46,393 nucleotides of DNA. Source: Curtobacterium sp. MCBA15_008. GTDB lineage: Bacteria; Actinomycetota; Actinomycetes; Actinomycetales; Microbacteriaceae. The number at the start of each line of letters is the position of its first letter. The stretch's first letter is position 1. Location: positions 1 to 46,393 of the forward strand of contig NZ_MJGN01000023.1 of assembly GCF_001865065.1 (NCBI RefSeq), written 5' to 3'. Shown here piece after piece: positions 24,384 to 33,575 of the stretch. The notes under the pieces were generated by a model, which was given only the letters and a program-made list of their open reading frames with translations, was not told where the DNA came from and searched no databases. Made by a program: the position numbers and the translations under genes.

Positions 24384-24869
24384 GTGACGGACACCGACGG
24401 ACTCACCGACGAGCAGCTCGAGGTCTGGGCCGCGCTCGCCACCCTGTTGGAGCGGCTGCCGACCGCCCTCGACGCGCAGCTCCAGCGGGACAGCGGTGTG
24501 ACCCACTTCGAACACGGGGTGCTCTTCGCCCTCGACCGGGCGCCGGAGCGGACCCTGCGGATGAGCGTCCTCGCCGGGTACGCCAGCTGCACCCTCTCGC
24601 GGCTGTCCCGGGCGGTCACCCGGCTCGAGGCGAAGGGCTGGGTGCGGCGCCTCGTCGACCCGGGTGACGGGCGCTTCACCCTGGCCGTGCTCACCGACGC
24701 CGGCCACGAGCAGGTCGCGCGCTCGACCCCGGCACACCAGGCCCTCGTCCGGAGCCTGGTGTTCGAGTCGCTCTCCGCGGCGCAGGCCCGCCAGCTCGGT
24801 GTCGTCAGCCGGCGCATCGCCGAGGCCGTCAGCGACACCCCGGTCTGGACACCGCCGGTCGACCGCTGA
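24384..24869 (+). CDS. MarR-family transcriptional regulator
   Basis: 161 aa: N-terminal helix, winged helix-turn-helix (MSVLAGYASCTLSRLSRAV) with wing DPGDGRFTLAVLTD and a C-terminal dimerisation helix. One cysteine (Cys76 region, YASCTLS) lies next to the recognition helix and could sense oxidants, which is speculative. The GTG at 24384 has no Shine-Dalgarno sequence, and TACCCT is six bases upstream. It is divergent from the SDR with two operators between. Confidence 0.9.
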   Translation: MTDTDGLTDEQLEVWAALATLLERLPTALDAQLQRDSGVTHFEHGVLFALDRAPERTLRMSVLAGYASCTLSRLSRAVTRLEAKGWVRRLVDPGDGRFTLAVLTDAGHEQVARSTPAHQALVRSLVFESLSAAQARQLGVVSRRIAEAVSDTPVWTPPVDR

Positions 24870-24888
24870 CCGCCCCGATGATGGTCGC

Positions 24889-25227
24889 ATGGGTGCGGAC
24901 ACGACACCGACGACCGTCGGCGACCTCTTCGAACGACCACCGACGCAGTTCGGGTTCCGTGGCGATCCCTGGTTGTGGGCGGCGCTGCGCGAGCGACTCG
25001 CGCAGACGCCCCTGCCGGCCGACCTGTTCACGCTGCGCCAGCTCGTCCGCGACGCCGTGCAGGACGAGACCGGTGCATCGATCGACGACCGGGCCCGCGA
25101 CAGCGTGTTCGTCGAACGGTTCGCGCACGGCGGCATGTCGTCCGGGCACGTCTCGCTGCCGTGGTGGCGGGACACCGGCATCCACATCGTCGCCGATCGG
25201 TGGGCGGCGGTCACCGGAGCCCGGTGA
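24889..25227 (+). CDS. Hypothetical protein, 112 aa
   Basis: Small soluble protein beginning GADTTPTTVGDLFERPP, containing FGFRGDPWLWAAL and ending PWWRDTGIHIVADRWAA. It is not a recognised family to me; it lacks membrane segments and cysteines. It follows the MarR gene by 19 bases in the same direction and may be co-transcribed, or start its own leaderless message (GATGAT six bases before the ATG). Codon usage matches its neighbours. Confidence 0.72.
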   Translation: MGADTTPTTVGDLFERPPTQFGFRGDPWLWAALRERLAQTPLPADLFTLRQLVRDAVQDETGASIDDRARDSVFVERFAHGGMSSGHVSLPWWRDTGIHIVADRWAAVTGAR

Positions 25228-25289
25228 GGGACGCCGCGCGCGCGGAGCCCCGGCGGACGTGGCCGGTGACCTGGTCCGCACCGCCCGCG

Positions 25290-25331
25290 GGCCTGGAGGC
25301 GCGTGGCGGGCCCGCACCGCGCCTCCAGGCC
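25290..25331. repeat. Full hairpin element at the VanZ stop codon
   Basis: Perfect 14-base arms GGCCTGGAGGCGCG (25290-25303) and complement (25318-25331), loop TGGCGGGCCCGCAC. The following GTCA supplies the minus-strand TGA stop of the VanZ gene (25333-25335). It lies between two convergent genes and could terminate both. Confidence 0.9.
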
Positions 25332-25332
25332 G

Positions 25333-26451
25333 TCAGCTGGTCACGTCGGCCGCGCCCTCGCGCCGCGCCGCCTCGTCCGACGCGCGCTCGTCCTGCACAC
25401 CCAAGCGCGCCACCGCGTTCGCGAACCCACGGCGGTCACGGGTCGCGACCAGGCCGATGAGCGCCGCGACGGCGAGTGCGAAGGCGAGCAGACCGGACAG
25501 GGGGAAGGCGGCGGCGGAGAGCGTGGCCCACCCGCCGGAGCCGGCCGCCCACCGCACCAGACGCTGCCACCCGGACGGATGCGGTTCCGGGCGCAGCCGG
25601 ACGACGGCTTCGCCGAGGGTGCGTCCGGTCGTCAGCACGAGGACCAGCTGGAGGGCCGGCGCGACGAACGGCAGCGTCGCGAGCACGACCCTCGGGAGCG
25701 TCGCATCCTGGTCGTGCCCGGCCAGGGCGAAGCCGAGACTCGTGACGGAGACCAGCGCGCCGGAGGTCAGCGTGACCGCGAGCAGGTCGCAGAACATGCC
25801 GAAGCCCCGACGCCACACCGTCACCGGCCGGGGCCTGCCCGCCGTCGAGTCCCCGCGGTGCCGGGTCAGGATCCACAGCACCGGCGAGACGAGGGTGCCG
25901 ACCAGGGCGCCGAGCGTGTTCGCGAAGAGGTCGTCGACGTCGAACAACCGGTAGGCGCAGGGGTAGAGGAACCAGTCGCCGGTGAGCTGCGTGCACTCGA
26001 TGAGCAGGGAGACCGCGAAGCCGGCGACCGTCCCGACCACCACGCCGGCGACGAACCGTCCGTGCAGGAAGACGTGCCGGACGAGCATCCCGAGGGGCAC
26101 GAACAGGACGACGTTGAAGACCACCTGGGCCGCGGCCGGGTTGCCGAGCAGCGACCGTGGGCCGCTCAGCCCGCCCTCCTTCGCGATGTCCCCGACGAAG
26201 GCGAACGGCGTGAGCTGCGGACCCGACGCCGACCGGCAGAGCGCGGCCACTTCACTGGTGTCGGGCAGTGGCAGCAGCGTGTAGGTCACCAGGGCGAGGC
26301 TGTAGACCACCGCGAGGAAGGCGAGGACCGCGTTGCCGATGCCGAGGGTCCCGCGTCGTCGGTACTGCAGCGCCGCCCACGGCACCAGGCCGGCGATCGC
26401 GATCGCCGAACCAGCGATAAGTGCGAGTACTGCCGGGATCGCCGAGGTCAT
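25333..26451 (-). CDS. VanZ-like membrane protein with C-terminal RDD-like region
   Basis: 372 aa with about eight membrane helices. The N-terminal half matches VanZ-like proteins: YTLLPLPDT after helix two, VVLFVPLGMLV, LLIECTQL and FDVDDLFANTLGALVG. The second half, after a cytoplasmic basic stretch, resembles an RDD domain (RRGFGMFCDLLAVTL, TGRTLGEAVVRLR). VanZ-like proteins have no settled general function; only some act in glycopeptide resistance. The ATG has TAGGGT six bases upstream (26458-26463), within which lies the stop of the previous minus-strand gene, so it may have its own leaderless transcript. Confidence 0.82.
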   Translation of the reverse strand: MTSAIPAVLALIAGSAIAIAGLVPWAALQYRRRGTLGIGNAVLAFLAVVYSLALVTYTLLPLPDTSEVAALCRSASGPQLTPFAFVGDIAKEGGLSGPRSLLGNPAAAQVVFNVVLFVPLGMLVRHVFLHGRFVAGVVVGTVAGFAVSLLIECTQLTGDWFLYPCAYRLFDVDDLFANTLGALVGTLVSPVLWILTRHRGDSTAGRPRPVTVWRRGFGMFCDLLAVTLTSGALVSVTSLGFALAGHDQDATLPRVVLATLPFVAPALQLVLVLTTGRTLGEAVVRLRPEPHPSGWQRLVRWAAGSGGWATLSAAAFPLSGLLAFALAVAALIGLVATRDRRGFANAVARLGVQDERASDEAARREGAADVTS

Positions 26452-26460
26452 CCCTCGACC

Positions 26461-27369
26461 CTACGGACGGCCCGTCGTGCTCGTTCCGGTCGCGGGCGTT
26501 CCGGTCGTGGCCGTTCCGGTCGTGGTGTCGGCGGTCTGCTCCCGCCGCAGTCTGCGGGTGCGCCGGTCCTCGCGGGCAGCGCTGACGAGGCCGACGACCG
26601 CGGCGATGATCAGGAGGATCTGCAGGGTCGCGAGGAGCGGGTCGGCGCTCCGGTCGTCCTGCTGGTCGGTCAGGGCGTCGGTCGCTCGGGACGGTCCGGC
26701 GGCCAGGTAGAGGACGCAGTCGGTCATCGCGTGCACGGCCATGGCCACCCAGAGGCGACCGCTGACCCGTCGGACCCAGTAGTAGAGGCTGCCGTTCATC
26801 GCGAGGAACGTCACCTGGAAGAGGATGGCGGCGGCGGGCACGCCCGCCCAGATGCTGCCGACGACGTGGGCGAGCCCGAAGGCGATCGCGGTCACGAGCA
26901 GCGTGACGAGCTCCCCGTGGCGCGCCCGGACGGCGTCGAGCAGGATCCCCCGGAAGAACAGCTCCTCGCCCACACCGACCAGGATCGTGCCGATCACGAC
27001 GACGAGCACGGTGCCGAACGGCCTGGCACCCCACGGCGTGGCCGGGAGCTGCACCAGCGGGAGCAGGACCATGAGGACGGGGATGCTGACCAGCCACCAC
27101 CGTCGGGGTCGGAGCGTCGGCGTCGGTGCCTCCGCCCACACGCCACAGCCCCACCGCGCGTACCGGAGGAACACCAGCCCGAGCACGATCGCGATCGGCA
27201 GCGGGATGTAGTGGGACAGCACGAACTCGGCGCTCTCGTCGTCACCGGCGAGGGCACCGAACACGTTCCCGAGGACGGCCGCGAAGACGAGGTAGACGGC
27301 GGCCGCCGCCAGACCGACCCAGGTCGTGCGGGGGACGCGGGGTCGGTCGAGCCCGTCGTGGACGCTCAT
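26461..27369 (-). CDS. CPBP-family intramembrane metalloprotease
   Basis: 302 aa with about seven helices. The family signature is intact: EELFFR (Glu135, Glu136, Arg140), FGLAH (His168) and VHAMTD (His213). CPBP (Abi/CAAX-like) proteins are membrane glutamic/metalloproteases; actinobacterial substrates are mostly unknown. The ATG at 27369 overlaps the stop of a possible 36-aa upstream frame (ATGA). The tail after the last helix is a Thr/Gly pentapeptide repeat (TTGTA, TTGTP, ATGTS) encoded by a 15-base tandem repeat. Confidence 0.87.
   Translation of the reverse strand: MSVHDGLDRPRVPRTTWVGLAAAAVYLVFAAVLGNVFGALAGDDESAEFVLSHYIPLPIAIVLGLVFLRYARWGCGVWAEAPTPTLRPRRWWLVSIPVLMVLLPLVQLPATPWGARPFGTVLVVVIGTILVGVGEELFFRGILLDAVRARHGELVTLLVTAIAFGLAHVVGSIWAGVPAAAILFQVTFLAMNGSLYYWVRRVSGRLWVAMAVHAMTDCVLYLAAGPSRATDALTDQQDDRSADPLLATLQILLIIAAVVGLVSAAREDRRTRRLRREQTADTTTGTATTGTPATGTSTTGRP
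26482..26526. repeat. 15-base tandem repeat, three copies, in the CPBP tail
   Basis: Units CGTTCCGGTCGCGGG, CGTTCCGGTCGTGGC and CGTTCCGGTCGTGGT keep the reading frame and encode a Thr/Gly pentapeptide repeat at the protein's C-terminus. Copy-number change would alter only tail length. Confidence 0.8.
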
Positions 27370-27476
27370 GCGCGGCTTCCCGACGCCGTGGAGTCGGCCC
27401 GCGTGGCCGCCTGGTCGGCGGCCACCAGCCCGGAGCCGCACGCGACGACGACGCCGATCCACACCTTCGGTTGCAC
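27366..27476 (-). CDS. Possible 36-aa peptide coupled to the CPBP gene
   Basis: GTG-started frame (VQPKVWIGVVVACGSGLVAA then a Ser/Ala/Thr tail) whose TGA overlaps the CPBP ATG as ATGA. The first 20 residues form a short hydrophobic segment. The ribosome site is weak (GGGGATCG). Overlap and hydrophobicity favour a real leader or membrane peptide; the short length and poor start argue against. The rest of 27477-27576 carries only leader sequence for the divergent SDR. Confidence 0.3.
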   Translation of the reverse strand: MQPKVWIGVVVACGSGLVAADQAATRADSTASGSRA

Positions 27477-27576
27477 GCGCAAGACGATCCCCTGACGTCG
27501 TGGGGCCCGGATCGTCCCCTCAGGGCAGTATGGCGGACGGGCGGTCCTCCTGACCGGCCGGAGAGAGGGAAAGCGC

Positions 27577-28266
27577 ATGGAACACCGCACCGCACTCGTC
27601 GTCGGGGCGTCCCGGACGCTCGGTCTGGCGATCGCCGGGGAGTACCTCCGCCGTGGCTGGGACGTGATCGGGACGGTGCGCGGTGACCGACGGACCCCGC
27701 TCCACGACCTGGCGGACGGCTCGTCCGGTCGGCTCGCCGTCGAGGTGGTGGACATCACCCGCCCGGACGAGGTGTCGGCGGTCCGTGACCGTCTGGCAGA
27801 CCGGCTGCTCGACACGGTCTTCGTGAACGCGGCCATCGCGGACGAGGACCTGCCGATCGCCGAGGTGCCGACCGACGTCTTCGTCGAGGTCATGGTGACG
27901 AACGTCCTCAGCCCGATGCGCGTCGTCGAGACCTTCGCACCCCTGGTCCGCGACGGGGGCTCGATCGGGGTGATGTCCTCGACGCAGGGCAGCATCTCGC
28001 GGAACACGAACGGCGGGCACGAGGTGTACCGCGCGAGCAAGTCGGCGCTGAACCAGTCGATGCGGAGCTACGCCGCCCGCCGCGCCGAGGACCCGGTGTC
28101 ACTGTTCCTGATGGACCCGGGCTGGGTGCAGACCGAGCTCGGCGGCGAGGGGGCACCGCTCACCGTGGACGAGAGCGCTCCCGGCGTGGTGGACGCGCTC
28201 ATCCGGCACGCCGGCGAACCGGGCCTGCAGTTTCTCGACCACCGGGACACCACGATCCCCTGGTGA
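27577..28266 (+). CDS. SDR-family NAD(P)-dependent oxidoreductase
   Basis: 229 aa. Cofactor motif GASRTLG (10-16), VNAA at 83-86, Ser134/135, Tyr151 and Lys155 (YRASK) are all present, so it should be active. It is a little shorter than the classical 250 aa, with DPGWVQTELGG near the C-terminus as in the FabG/csgA-like group. A purine-rich leader (GAGAGAGGGAAAG) precedes the ATG. It is a single gene, divergent from the CPBP protease. Substrate unknown. Confidence 0.88.
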   Translation: MEHRTALVVGASRTLGLAIAGEYLRRGWDVIGTVRGDRRTPLHDLADGSSGRLAVEVVDITRPDEVSAVRDRLADRLLDTVFVNAAIADEDLPIAEVPTDVFVEVMVTNVLSPMRVVETFAPLVRDGGSIGVMSSTQGSISRNTNGGHEVYRASKSALNQSMRSYAARRAEDPVSLFLMDPGWVQTELGGEGAPLTVDESAPGVVDALIRHAGEPGLQFLDHRDTTIPW

Positions 28267-28296
28267 CGCGGGGGCCCTCCGGAATCGGCCCGCTCG

Positions 28297-28446
28297 TCAG
28301 GACTCCAGCCGCTGGAGACACTGCACGCACATCGGCCAGCCGTGGGTGCCGCGCACGCGCTTGCACCCCTCCGGCAGGTCGGTGCAGTCGTCGAACACGT
28401 GGTGCACGCCCGGCGTCGCATCCGTGTGGAACGGTCGCACCTGCAT
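28297..28446 (-). CDS. Small Cys/His-rich protein, 49 aa
   Basis: Short frame starting MQVRPFHTDATPG, with His pairs and cysteines arranged Cys21, Cys28, Cys40 and Cys43 (CVQC), suited to binding one zinc ion. GAAGGAG lies eight bases before the ATG at 28446 and codon structure is consistent, so I judge it a real gene. It ends 30 bases from the stop of the convergent SDR. Family not recognised; a zinc-ribbon-like fold is inference from the Cys spacing only. Confidence 0.75.
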   Translation of the reverse strand: MQVRPFHTDATPGVHHVFDDCTDLPEGCKRVRGTHGWPMCVQCLQRLES

Positions 28447-28557
28447 CGGACGCTCCTTCGGCCACGGTGGGCTCACCGACGAGCCCGTGCGCCCTCTCTA
28501 CGCGCCCGACCTGCGATCTCGCGCAACTCGATCCCGACCGCGCGGAGACCGAGGGCG

Positions 28558-29544
28558 TCAGCCGCGCTCGCGGAGGAACGCGACCTGGCGCTCCCAGTGC
28601 CGGAACGCCCCGCCCTCGTGCCCGTTGTACGGGTAGACCTCGATCGCCTTGTCCGCCGAGCCGAGGGCGTTGTAGGCCGCGAAGGTCGTCCGCGGCGGCA
28701 CGACGTCGTCCATGAGCGCGACCGAGAAGAGTGCCGGCGCGGTGATGCCGGCGGCGTGGTTCACGCCGTCGAAGTACGCCGCGGTCTCCCACACGGTCTC
28801 GGCGGCGTCGCGGTGCACCGACAGGTAGGTCGCGAGCTCGAGGTACGGCCCGCCGACCGCCACCGCGGTGCCGGACTCCCAGGCGCAGAGGAACGCGACG
28901 TCGGGCAGCACGGCGGTGATCGGGCCGACGTGCGCCTCGACGAGCGCGGCGGCGGCGATCGCGATCCCGCCGCCCTGGCTCCCGCCGGTCAGGGCGATGC
29001 GGTCTGGGTCGACGCCGGGCAGGGTGCGGACGGCGTCGACCAGGCGGACGGCGTCGGTGAAGACGCGGCGGTAGTAGTGGTCGGCGGGGTCGGTGATGCC
29101 GCTGGTCATCCAGCCTCCGACGCGCGGAGCGGAGCCGTGCGGGTCCGGGGTGTCGCCGCCGGTGCCCCATCCGCTGCCCTGGCCGCGGGTGTCCATCACG
29201 ACGTGCACGTACCCGGCGAGGGCCCACGAGACCCGCTCGCCCGGCAGCCCGCGGCCGCCGTTGTACCCGAGGAACTCGACCACGACCGGTAGGTCAGCGG
29301 TGGCACCGACGGGGCGGGACACCCAGGCGCGCACGGGGTCGCCGGCGAAGCCCGGGAAGGTGAGGTCCTCGATGACGAGCCCGGTCACCGGGGTGTCCGC
29401 TGGCACCACGCTCGGCGCGGTGTCCGCTCCGGCGGCGCGGGCGGACGCGATCGTGTCGGCCCAGAAGGCGTCGAAGTCGGCGGGGCGACGGACGTCCGCA
29501 CGGTGGGTGCGGAGCGCGTCGAGGGGCAGGTCGGTGAACGGCAT
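28558..29544 (-). CDS. CE7-family acetylxylan esterase / cephalosporin-C deacetylase
   Basis: 328 aa, close to the family's usual ~320. Alpha/beta hydrolase with RGQG (120-123), nucleophile in GGSQGG (Ser189), Asp279/280 in LMDD and His309 in YNGHEGG; the N-terminus FDAFWADT is also typical. No signal peptide, so it acts in the cytoplasm on imported, acetylated xylo-oligosaccharides. GGAGG stands just before the ATG at 29544. It lies 80 bases after xylB in the same direction and probably joins the xylAB operon. Confidence 0.92.
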   Translation of the reverse strand: MPFTDLPLDALRTHRADVRRPADFDAFWADTIASARAAGADTAPSVVPADTPVTGLVIEDLTFPGFAGDPVRAWVSRPVGATADLPVVVEFLGYNGGRGLPGERVSWALAGYVHVVMDTRGQGSGWGTGGDTPDPHGSAPRVGGWMTSGITDPADHYYRRVFTDAVRLVDAVRTLPGVDPDRIALTGGSQGGGIAIAAAALVEAHVGPITAVLPDVAFLCAWESGTAVAVGGPYLELATYLSVHRDAAETVWETAAYFDGVNHAAGITAPALFSVALMDDVVPPRTTFAAYNALGSADKAIEVYPYNGHEGGAFRHWERQVAFLRERG

Positions 29545-29624
29545 GGTTTCCTCCGGGGACGATCCTGCCCCCGGTGTCGTCGTGGACGGCGCCGGGGGCA
29601 GGGAGTGTCGTGGTGTGGTGGGCG

Positions 29625-31094
29625 TCAGCGGGCGGCGGCGCGGTACTGCTCGAGGACCGCGGGCTGCGGGTCCGCCGGCACGACCGTCGTGTCGAGGTCC
29701 CACTGCGGCAGTGCCCCGGTGAGGACCCAGGCCGCCTGTCGCGCGGCCCCGGCCGCGACGTACTCGCCGGGAGCGGGCAGCTCGACGTCACGGCCGAACA
29801 CCTGTGCGGCGACGACGCGGACGGCCTCGTTGCGTGCGGCGCCGCCGATGAGCAGCAGCCGCGACACGGTGACACCGGTCGCCTCGACCGCCGCGAGCCC
29901 GTCGGCGAGGGCGCAGAGCATCCCCTCGACGGCGGCCCGCGCCAGGTGCGCGCGGTCCGTCGTGTCCGGGGTCATCCCGAGCAGGGACGCGGTCGCGTCC
30001 GGTCGGTTCGGCGTCCGTTCCCCGACGAAGTACGGCACGAGCACGAGCCCGTCGGCGCCGGCCGGCGCCGTGAGCGCCAGCTCGCCGAGGGCGTCGTGGT
30101 CGACACCGAGCAGCCGTCCGATCACCTCGAGCACGCGGGCCGCGTTGAGCGTCGTGACGATCGGGAGGCGCGACCCGCTCCCGTCGGCGAAGCCCGCCAC
30201 GGTCCCGCTCGGGTCACGCACCTCGGCGTCGCTGACCCCGAAGACGGTGCCGCTCGTGCCGAGGGACACCGCGACGTCGCCCGGGCCGAGTCCGAGGCCG
30301 AGCGCTGCCCCGGCGTTGTCGCCGAGTCCCGCGCCGACCAGGAGCCCGGTGCGTGCGACCGCACCGCCGGGCAGCTCGACGTCGGTGGACAGCGTGCCCA
30401 TCGCCTCGTCCGGTGCGACGACGCGGGGGACGACCACGGCGTCGTCGTCACCCGTCGTCGCGGGACGCATGGGCCGTCCGAGCGCGAGCTTGAACAGCTC
30501 CGGGTCGTACTCGCGGCGCACCGGATCCCAGTAGGCGGTGCCGCTGGCGTCGGACGCGTCCGTCGCCAGGGCGTCGAGGTCGGGGCCGAGCGGGCTCTCG
30601 TCCGCCGGGCCGTAGCCGCGGAGCCGCCACGACAGCCAGTCGTGTGGGAGCGCCACGGCCGCGACGCGGGCCGCGTTCTCGGGCTCAGCGTCGCGGAGCC
30701 AGCGCAGCTTGGTACCGGTGAACGACGCGACCGGCACCAGTCCCGTCCGGGCGACCCATGCCTCCCGGCCGAGCTCGTCGACCATCTGCGCGGCTGCGTC
30801 CGCACTGCGGACGTCGTTCCACAGCAGGGCGTCGCGGACCACGTGGCCGTCGGCGTCGAGCGCGACCATGCCGTGCTGCTGCCCGGCGATCGCGACGGCG
30901 GCGACGTCCTCGAGCCCGCCGGCGTCCGCGACCGCGGTGCCGAGGGCGTCCCACCAGTGGCGGGGGTCGACGGACGTGCCGTCCGGGTGGGACGCGCGTC
31001 CCTCCCGGACGGCCGCCCCGGTCGCCGCGTCGCGGATCGTGACCTTGCAGGACTGGGTCGACGAGTCGACCCCGGCCACGAGCTGCTGGCTCAA
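29625..31094 (-). CDS. xylB: Xylulokinase
   Basis: 489 aa FGGY kinase: phosphorylates D-xylulose to xylulose 5-phosphate. Phosphate-binding [10 protein letters not shown] (8-17), AGQQHG near residue 70, [10 protein letters not shown] (ATP site) and [11 protein letters not shown] near the C-terminus. The start is TTG, overlapping the xylA stop (TTGA), which fixes it and implies coupling. The closest FGGY relatives act on other sugars, but placement after xylA makes xylulose the clear choice. Confidence 0.95.
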   Translation of the reverse strand: MSQQLVAGVDSSTQSCKVTIRDAATGAAVREGRASHPDGTSVDPRHWWDALGTAVADAGGLEDVAAVAIAGQQHGMVALDADGHVVRDALLWNDVRSADAAAQMVDELGREAWVARTGLVPVASFTGTKLRWLRDAEPENAARVAAVALPHDWLSWRLRGYGPADESPLGPDLDALATDASDASGTAYWDPVRREYDPELFKLALGRPMRPATTGDDDAVVVPRVVAPDEAMGTLSTDVELPGGAVARTGLLVGAGLGDNAGAALGLGLGPGDVAVSLGTSGTVFGVSDAEVRDPSGTVAGFADGSGSRLPIVTTLNAARVLEVIGRLLGVDHDALGELALTAPAGADGLVLVPYFVGERTPNRPDATASLLGMTPDTTDRAHLARAAVEGMLCALADGLAAVEATGVTVSRLLLIGGAARNEAVRVVAAQVFGRDVELPAPGEYVAAGAARQAAWVLTGALPQWDLDTTVVPADPQPAVLEQYRAAAR

Positions 31095-32281
31095 CGAGCG
31101 CCCATGAGGTGCTCGATGGCGAGCTGCTGGAGCTTCACGAAGCCGAAGCCCTTGCCGCCGAAGTACGCGTCGGCGTCGAAGTCCTCGTAGGCGGAGCGGT
31201 CGGCGAGGAAGTCGTCGTACGACTCGCCGGCGTTGAGCGTCGGAGTGGAGAGCTCGGGGACCTTCGAGGCCTCGAGCGCGGCCTGCACCTCGGGGTCGGC
31301 GCGGAACGCCTCGGCGCGCTCCTTGAGCAGGAGGTACATGCGCATGTTCGCGGCGGCGGAGTCCCAGACGCCCGAGATGTCCTCGGTGCGGCTCGGCTTG
31401 TAGTCGAAGTGGCGGGGGCCGTCGTACGCCGGGCCGCCTTGCGGGGCGCCGTGCTCGAGCAGGTCGACGAGCGAGAACGCGTTCTGCAGGTCGCCGTGAC
31501 CGAACACGAGGTCCTGGTCGTACTTGATCCCGCGCTGGCCGTTGAGGTCGATGTGGAAGAGCTTGCCCTGGTAGAGCGCCTGGGCGATGCCGGCGGTGAA
31601 GTTCAGGCCCGCCATCTGCTCGTGGCCGACCTCGGGGTTGATGCCGAACATCTCCGGGCGCTCGAGGGTCTCGGTGAACGCGATGGCGTGGCCCAGGGTC
31701 GGCAGGAGGATGTCGCCGCGGGGCTCGTTCGGCTTCGGCTCGATGGCGAACCGGATGCCGTAGCCCTTGTCGGTGACGTACTGGGCGAGGAGGTTGACGG
31801 CCTCGCGGTAGCGCTCGAGCGCGGCCTGCACGTCCTTCGCGCTGTCGTACTCGGCACCCTCGCGGCCGCCCCACATGACGAACGTCGACGCGCCGAGCTC
31901 GGCGGCGAGGTCGATGTTGCGGAGCACCTTGCGGAGCGCGAACCGGCGGACCTGCCGGTCGTTCGAGGTGAAGCCGCCGTCCTTGAAGACCGGGGCGGAG
32001 AAGAGGTTCGTCGTGACCATCGGCACGACGATCCCGGTCGCCTCGAGCGCGCCCTTGAGGCGGTCGATCTGCTTCTGGCGCTCGGCGTCGGTCGAGCCGA
32101 ACGCGAAGAGGTCGTCGTCGTGGAAGGTCAGACCGTACGCGCCGAGCTCGTCGAGCTTCTCGACGCCCTCGACCACGTCGAGGGCGGGGCGGGTCGGTCC
32201 GCCGAAGGGGTCGGAGCCGTTGTAGCCGATGGTCCAGAGACCGAAGGAGAACTTGTCTGCACGGGTGGGCGTCGTTGCCAT
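31091..32281 (-). CDS. xylA: Xylose isomerase
   Basis: 396 aa, the short actinobacterial (class I) type. Converts D-xylose to D-xylulose using two divalent metals. Catalytic FHDDD (His54, Asp57), metal ligands in [10 protein letters not shown] near 180, [16 protein letters not shown] and the DYKPSR loop are all intact. The ATG at 32281 heads the conserved N-terminus. It is first gene of xylA-xylB-esterase, from the promoter at 32324-32352. Confidence 0.97.
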   Translation of the reverse strand: MATTPTRADKFSFGLWTIGYNGSDPFGGPTRPALDVVEGVEKLDELGAYGLTFHDDDLFAFGSTDAERQKQIDRLKGALEATGIVVPMVTTNLFSAPVFKDGGFTSNDRQVRRFALRKVLRNIDLAAELGASTFVMWGGREGAEYDSAKDVQAALERYREAVNLLAQYVTDKGYGIRFAIEPKPNEPRGDILLPTLGHAIAFTETLERPEMFGINPEVGHEQMAGLNFTAGIAQALYQGKLFHIDLNGQRGIKYDQDLVFGHGDLQNAFSLVDLLEHGAPQGGPAYDGPRHFDYKPSRTEDISGVWDSAAANMRMYLLLKERAEAFRADPEVQAALEASKVPELSTPTLNAGESYDDFLADRSAYEDFDADAYFGGKGFGFVKLQQLAIEHLMGAR

Positions 32282-32309
32282 GTTAGTCACCGTTCGTCGT
32301 CGAAACAAA

Positions 32310-32352
32310 ATGTTGCCGCGCCCAACATAAGCGGTAGTGTTGGCTGTGGCAA
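32310..32352. promoter_or_regulatory. Divergent xyl promoters with shared operator
   Basis: For xylA (minus) TTGCCA (32347-32352), 17 bases, TATGTT (32324-32329). For the plus operon TTGCCG (32313-32318), 16 bases, TAGTGT (32335-32340). A perfect operator-like palindrome ATGTTG-N7-CAACAT (32310-32328) covers the minus -10 and the plus -35. A ROK (XylR-type) regulator is encoded downstream at 36436 and is the natural candidate binder. Confidence 0.7.
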
Positions 32353-32378
32353 GGACGTGATCGCAAAGGAGCGAGCGG

Positions 32379-33575
32379 ATGGCAAGTGTTTCGACGGCGC
32401 AGCAACGACTGCGGATCGCCATGGTGGGGCACGGCTTCATGGGAGCCGCGCACTCACAGGCATGGCGGACCGCCCCCAGGTTCTTCGACCTCGGGGTCGA
32501 GCCCGAGATGGCGGTGATCGTCGGGCGCGACCCGGAACGCACCGAGGCCGCTCGCGTGCAGTACGGCTGGCAGGCGGCGTCGACCGACTGGCGCGCCGTC
32601 GTGGCCGACCCGGACATCGACGTCGTCGACATCGTGTCGCCCGGTTCGTCGCACGTCGAGATCGCGATCGCCGCGCTCGAGGCCGGCAAGCACGTCCTGT
32701 GCGAGAAGCCGCTCGCCAACACCGTCGAACAGGCCGAGGCGATGACGGCCGCTGCCGCAGCCGCCCGGGCGCACGGGGTCCGCGCCATGGTCGGGTTCAG
32801 CTACCGCCGGGTGCCGGCCATCGCCTTCGCCCGACAGCTCGTGCAGGACGGCCGGATCGGCACCGTGCGCCAGGTCCGCGCGCTCTACCTGCAGGACTGG
32901 CTCGCCGACGAGGACGGCCCGATGACCTGGCGCCTCGACAAGGAGCTCGCCGGTTCCGGTGCGCTCGGCGACATCGGCGCGCACGCGATCGACCTCGTCG
33001 AGCACGTCACCGGCGCCGAGCTCACCCGGGTGTCGGGTCTGCTCGAGACCTTCGTGACCGAGCGCCCCCTGCTCGCCGACGGCGTCGGACTCTCCGGCAC
33101 GGCGTCGAGCGAGCGCGGGCAGGTCACGGTCGACGACGCCGCGTTCTTCACCGCCCGACTGGGCGGCGGTGCGGCCGACGGCGCGATCGGCACGTTCGAG
33201 GCCACGCGCTACGCCACCGGCAGGAAGAACGGCCTGACCCTCGAGATCAGCGGGTCCGAGGGCGCGATCCAGTTCGACCTCGAGTCCATGAACGAACTGC
33301 GGTTGTACGAGTCGTCGGCACCCGCGGGGGAGCAAGGCTTCCGCCGCATCCTGGTCACCGAACCCGAGCACCCCTACATGGCGGCGTGGTGGCCCACCGG
33401 ACACCTCATCGGGTACGAGCACACCTTCAGCCACCAGGTGAAGGACTTCGTCGAGGCGATCGTCGCCGGCACCGACCCGTCGCCGTCGTTCGAGGACGGC
33501 CTGCACGTGCAGCGGGTGCTCGACGCCGTCGAACGCAGCGCCGCCGACGGCAGCAGCTGGACGGTGACCTCGTGA
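32379..33575 (+). CDS. Gfo/Idh/MocA-family oxidoreductase
   Basis: 398 aa: Rossmann motif GHGFMG (17-22), family motif CEKPLAN near 108-114, and [13 protein letters not shown] in the C-terminal domain. AAAGGAG lies eight bases before the ATG. It opens a six-gene operon divergent from xylA and overlaps the ThuA-like gene (GTGA). Expected to oxidise or reduce a sugar or glycoside using NAD(P); the EDGPMTWR segment is shared with inositol-dehydrogenase-like enzymes. Substrate unknown. Confidence 0.92.
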   Translation: MASVSTAQQRLRIAMVGHGFMGAAHSQAWRTAPRFFDLGVEPEMAVIVGRDPERTEAARVQYGWQAASTDWRAVVADPDIDVVDIVSPGSSHVEIAIAALEAGKHVLCEKPLANTVEQAEAMTAAAAAARAHGVRAMVGFSYRRVPAIAFARQLVQDGRIGTVRQVRALYLQDWLADEDGPMTWRLDKELAGSGALGDIGAHAIDLVEHVTGAELTRVSGLLETFVTERPLLADGVGLSGTASSERGQVTVDDAAFFTARLGGGAADGAIGTFEATRYATGRKNGLTLEISGSEGAIQFDLESMNELRLYESSAPAGEQGFRRILVTEPEHPYMAAWWPTGHLIGYEHTFSHQVKDFVEAIVAGTDPSPSFEDGLHVQRVLDAVERSAADGSSWTVTS

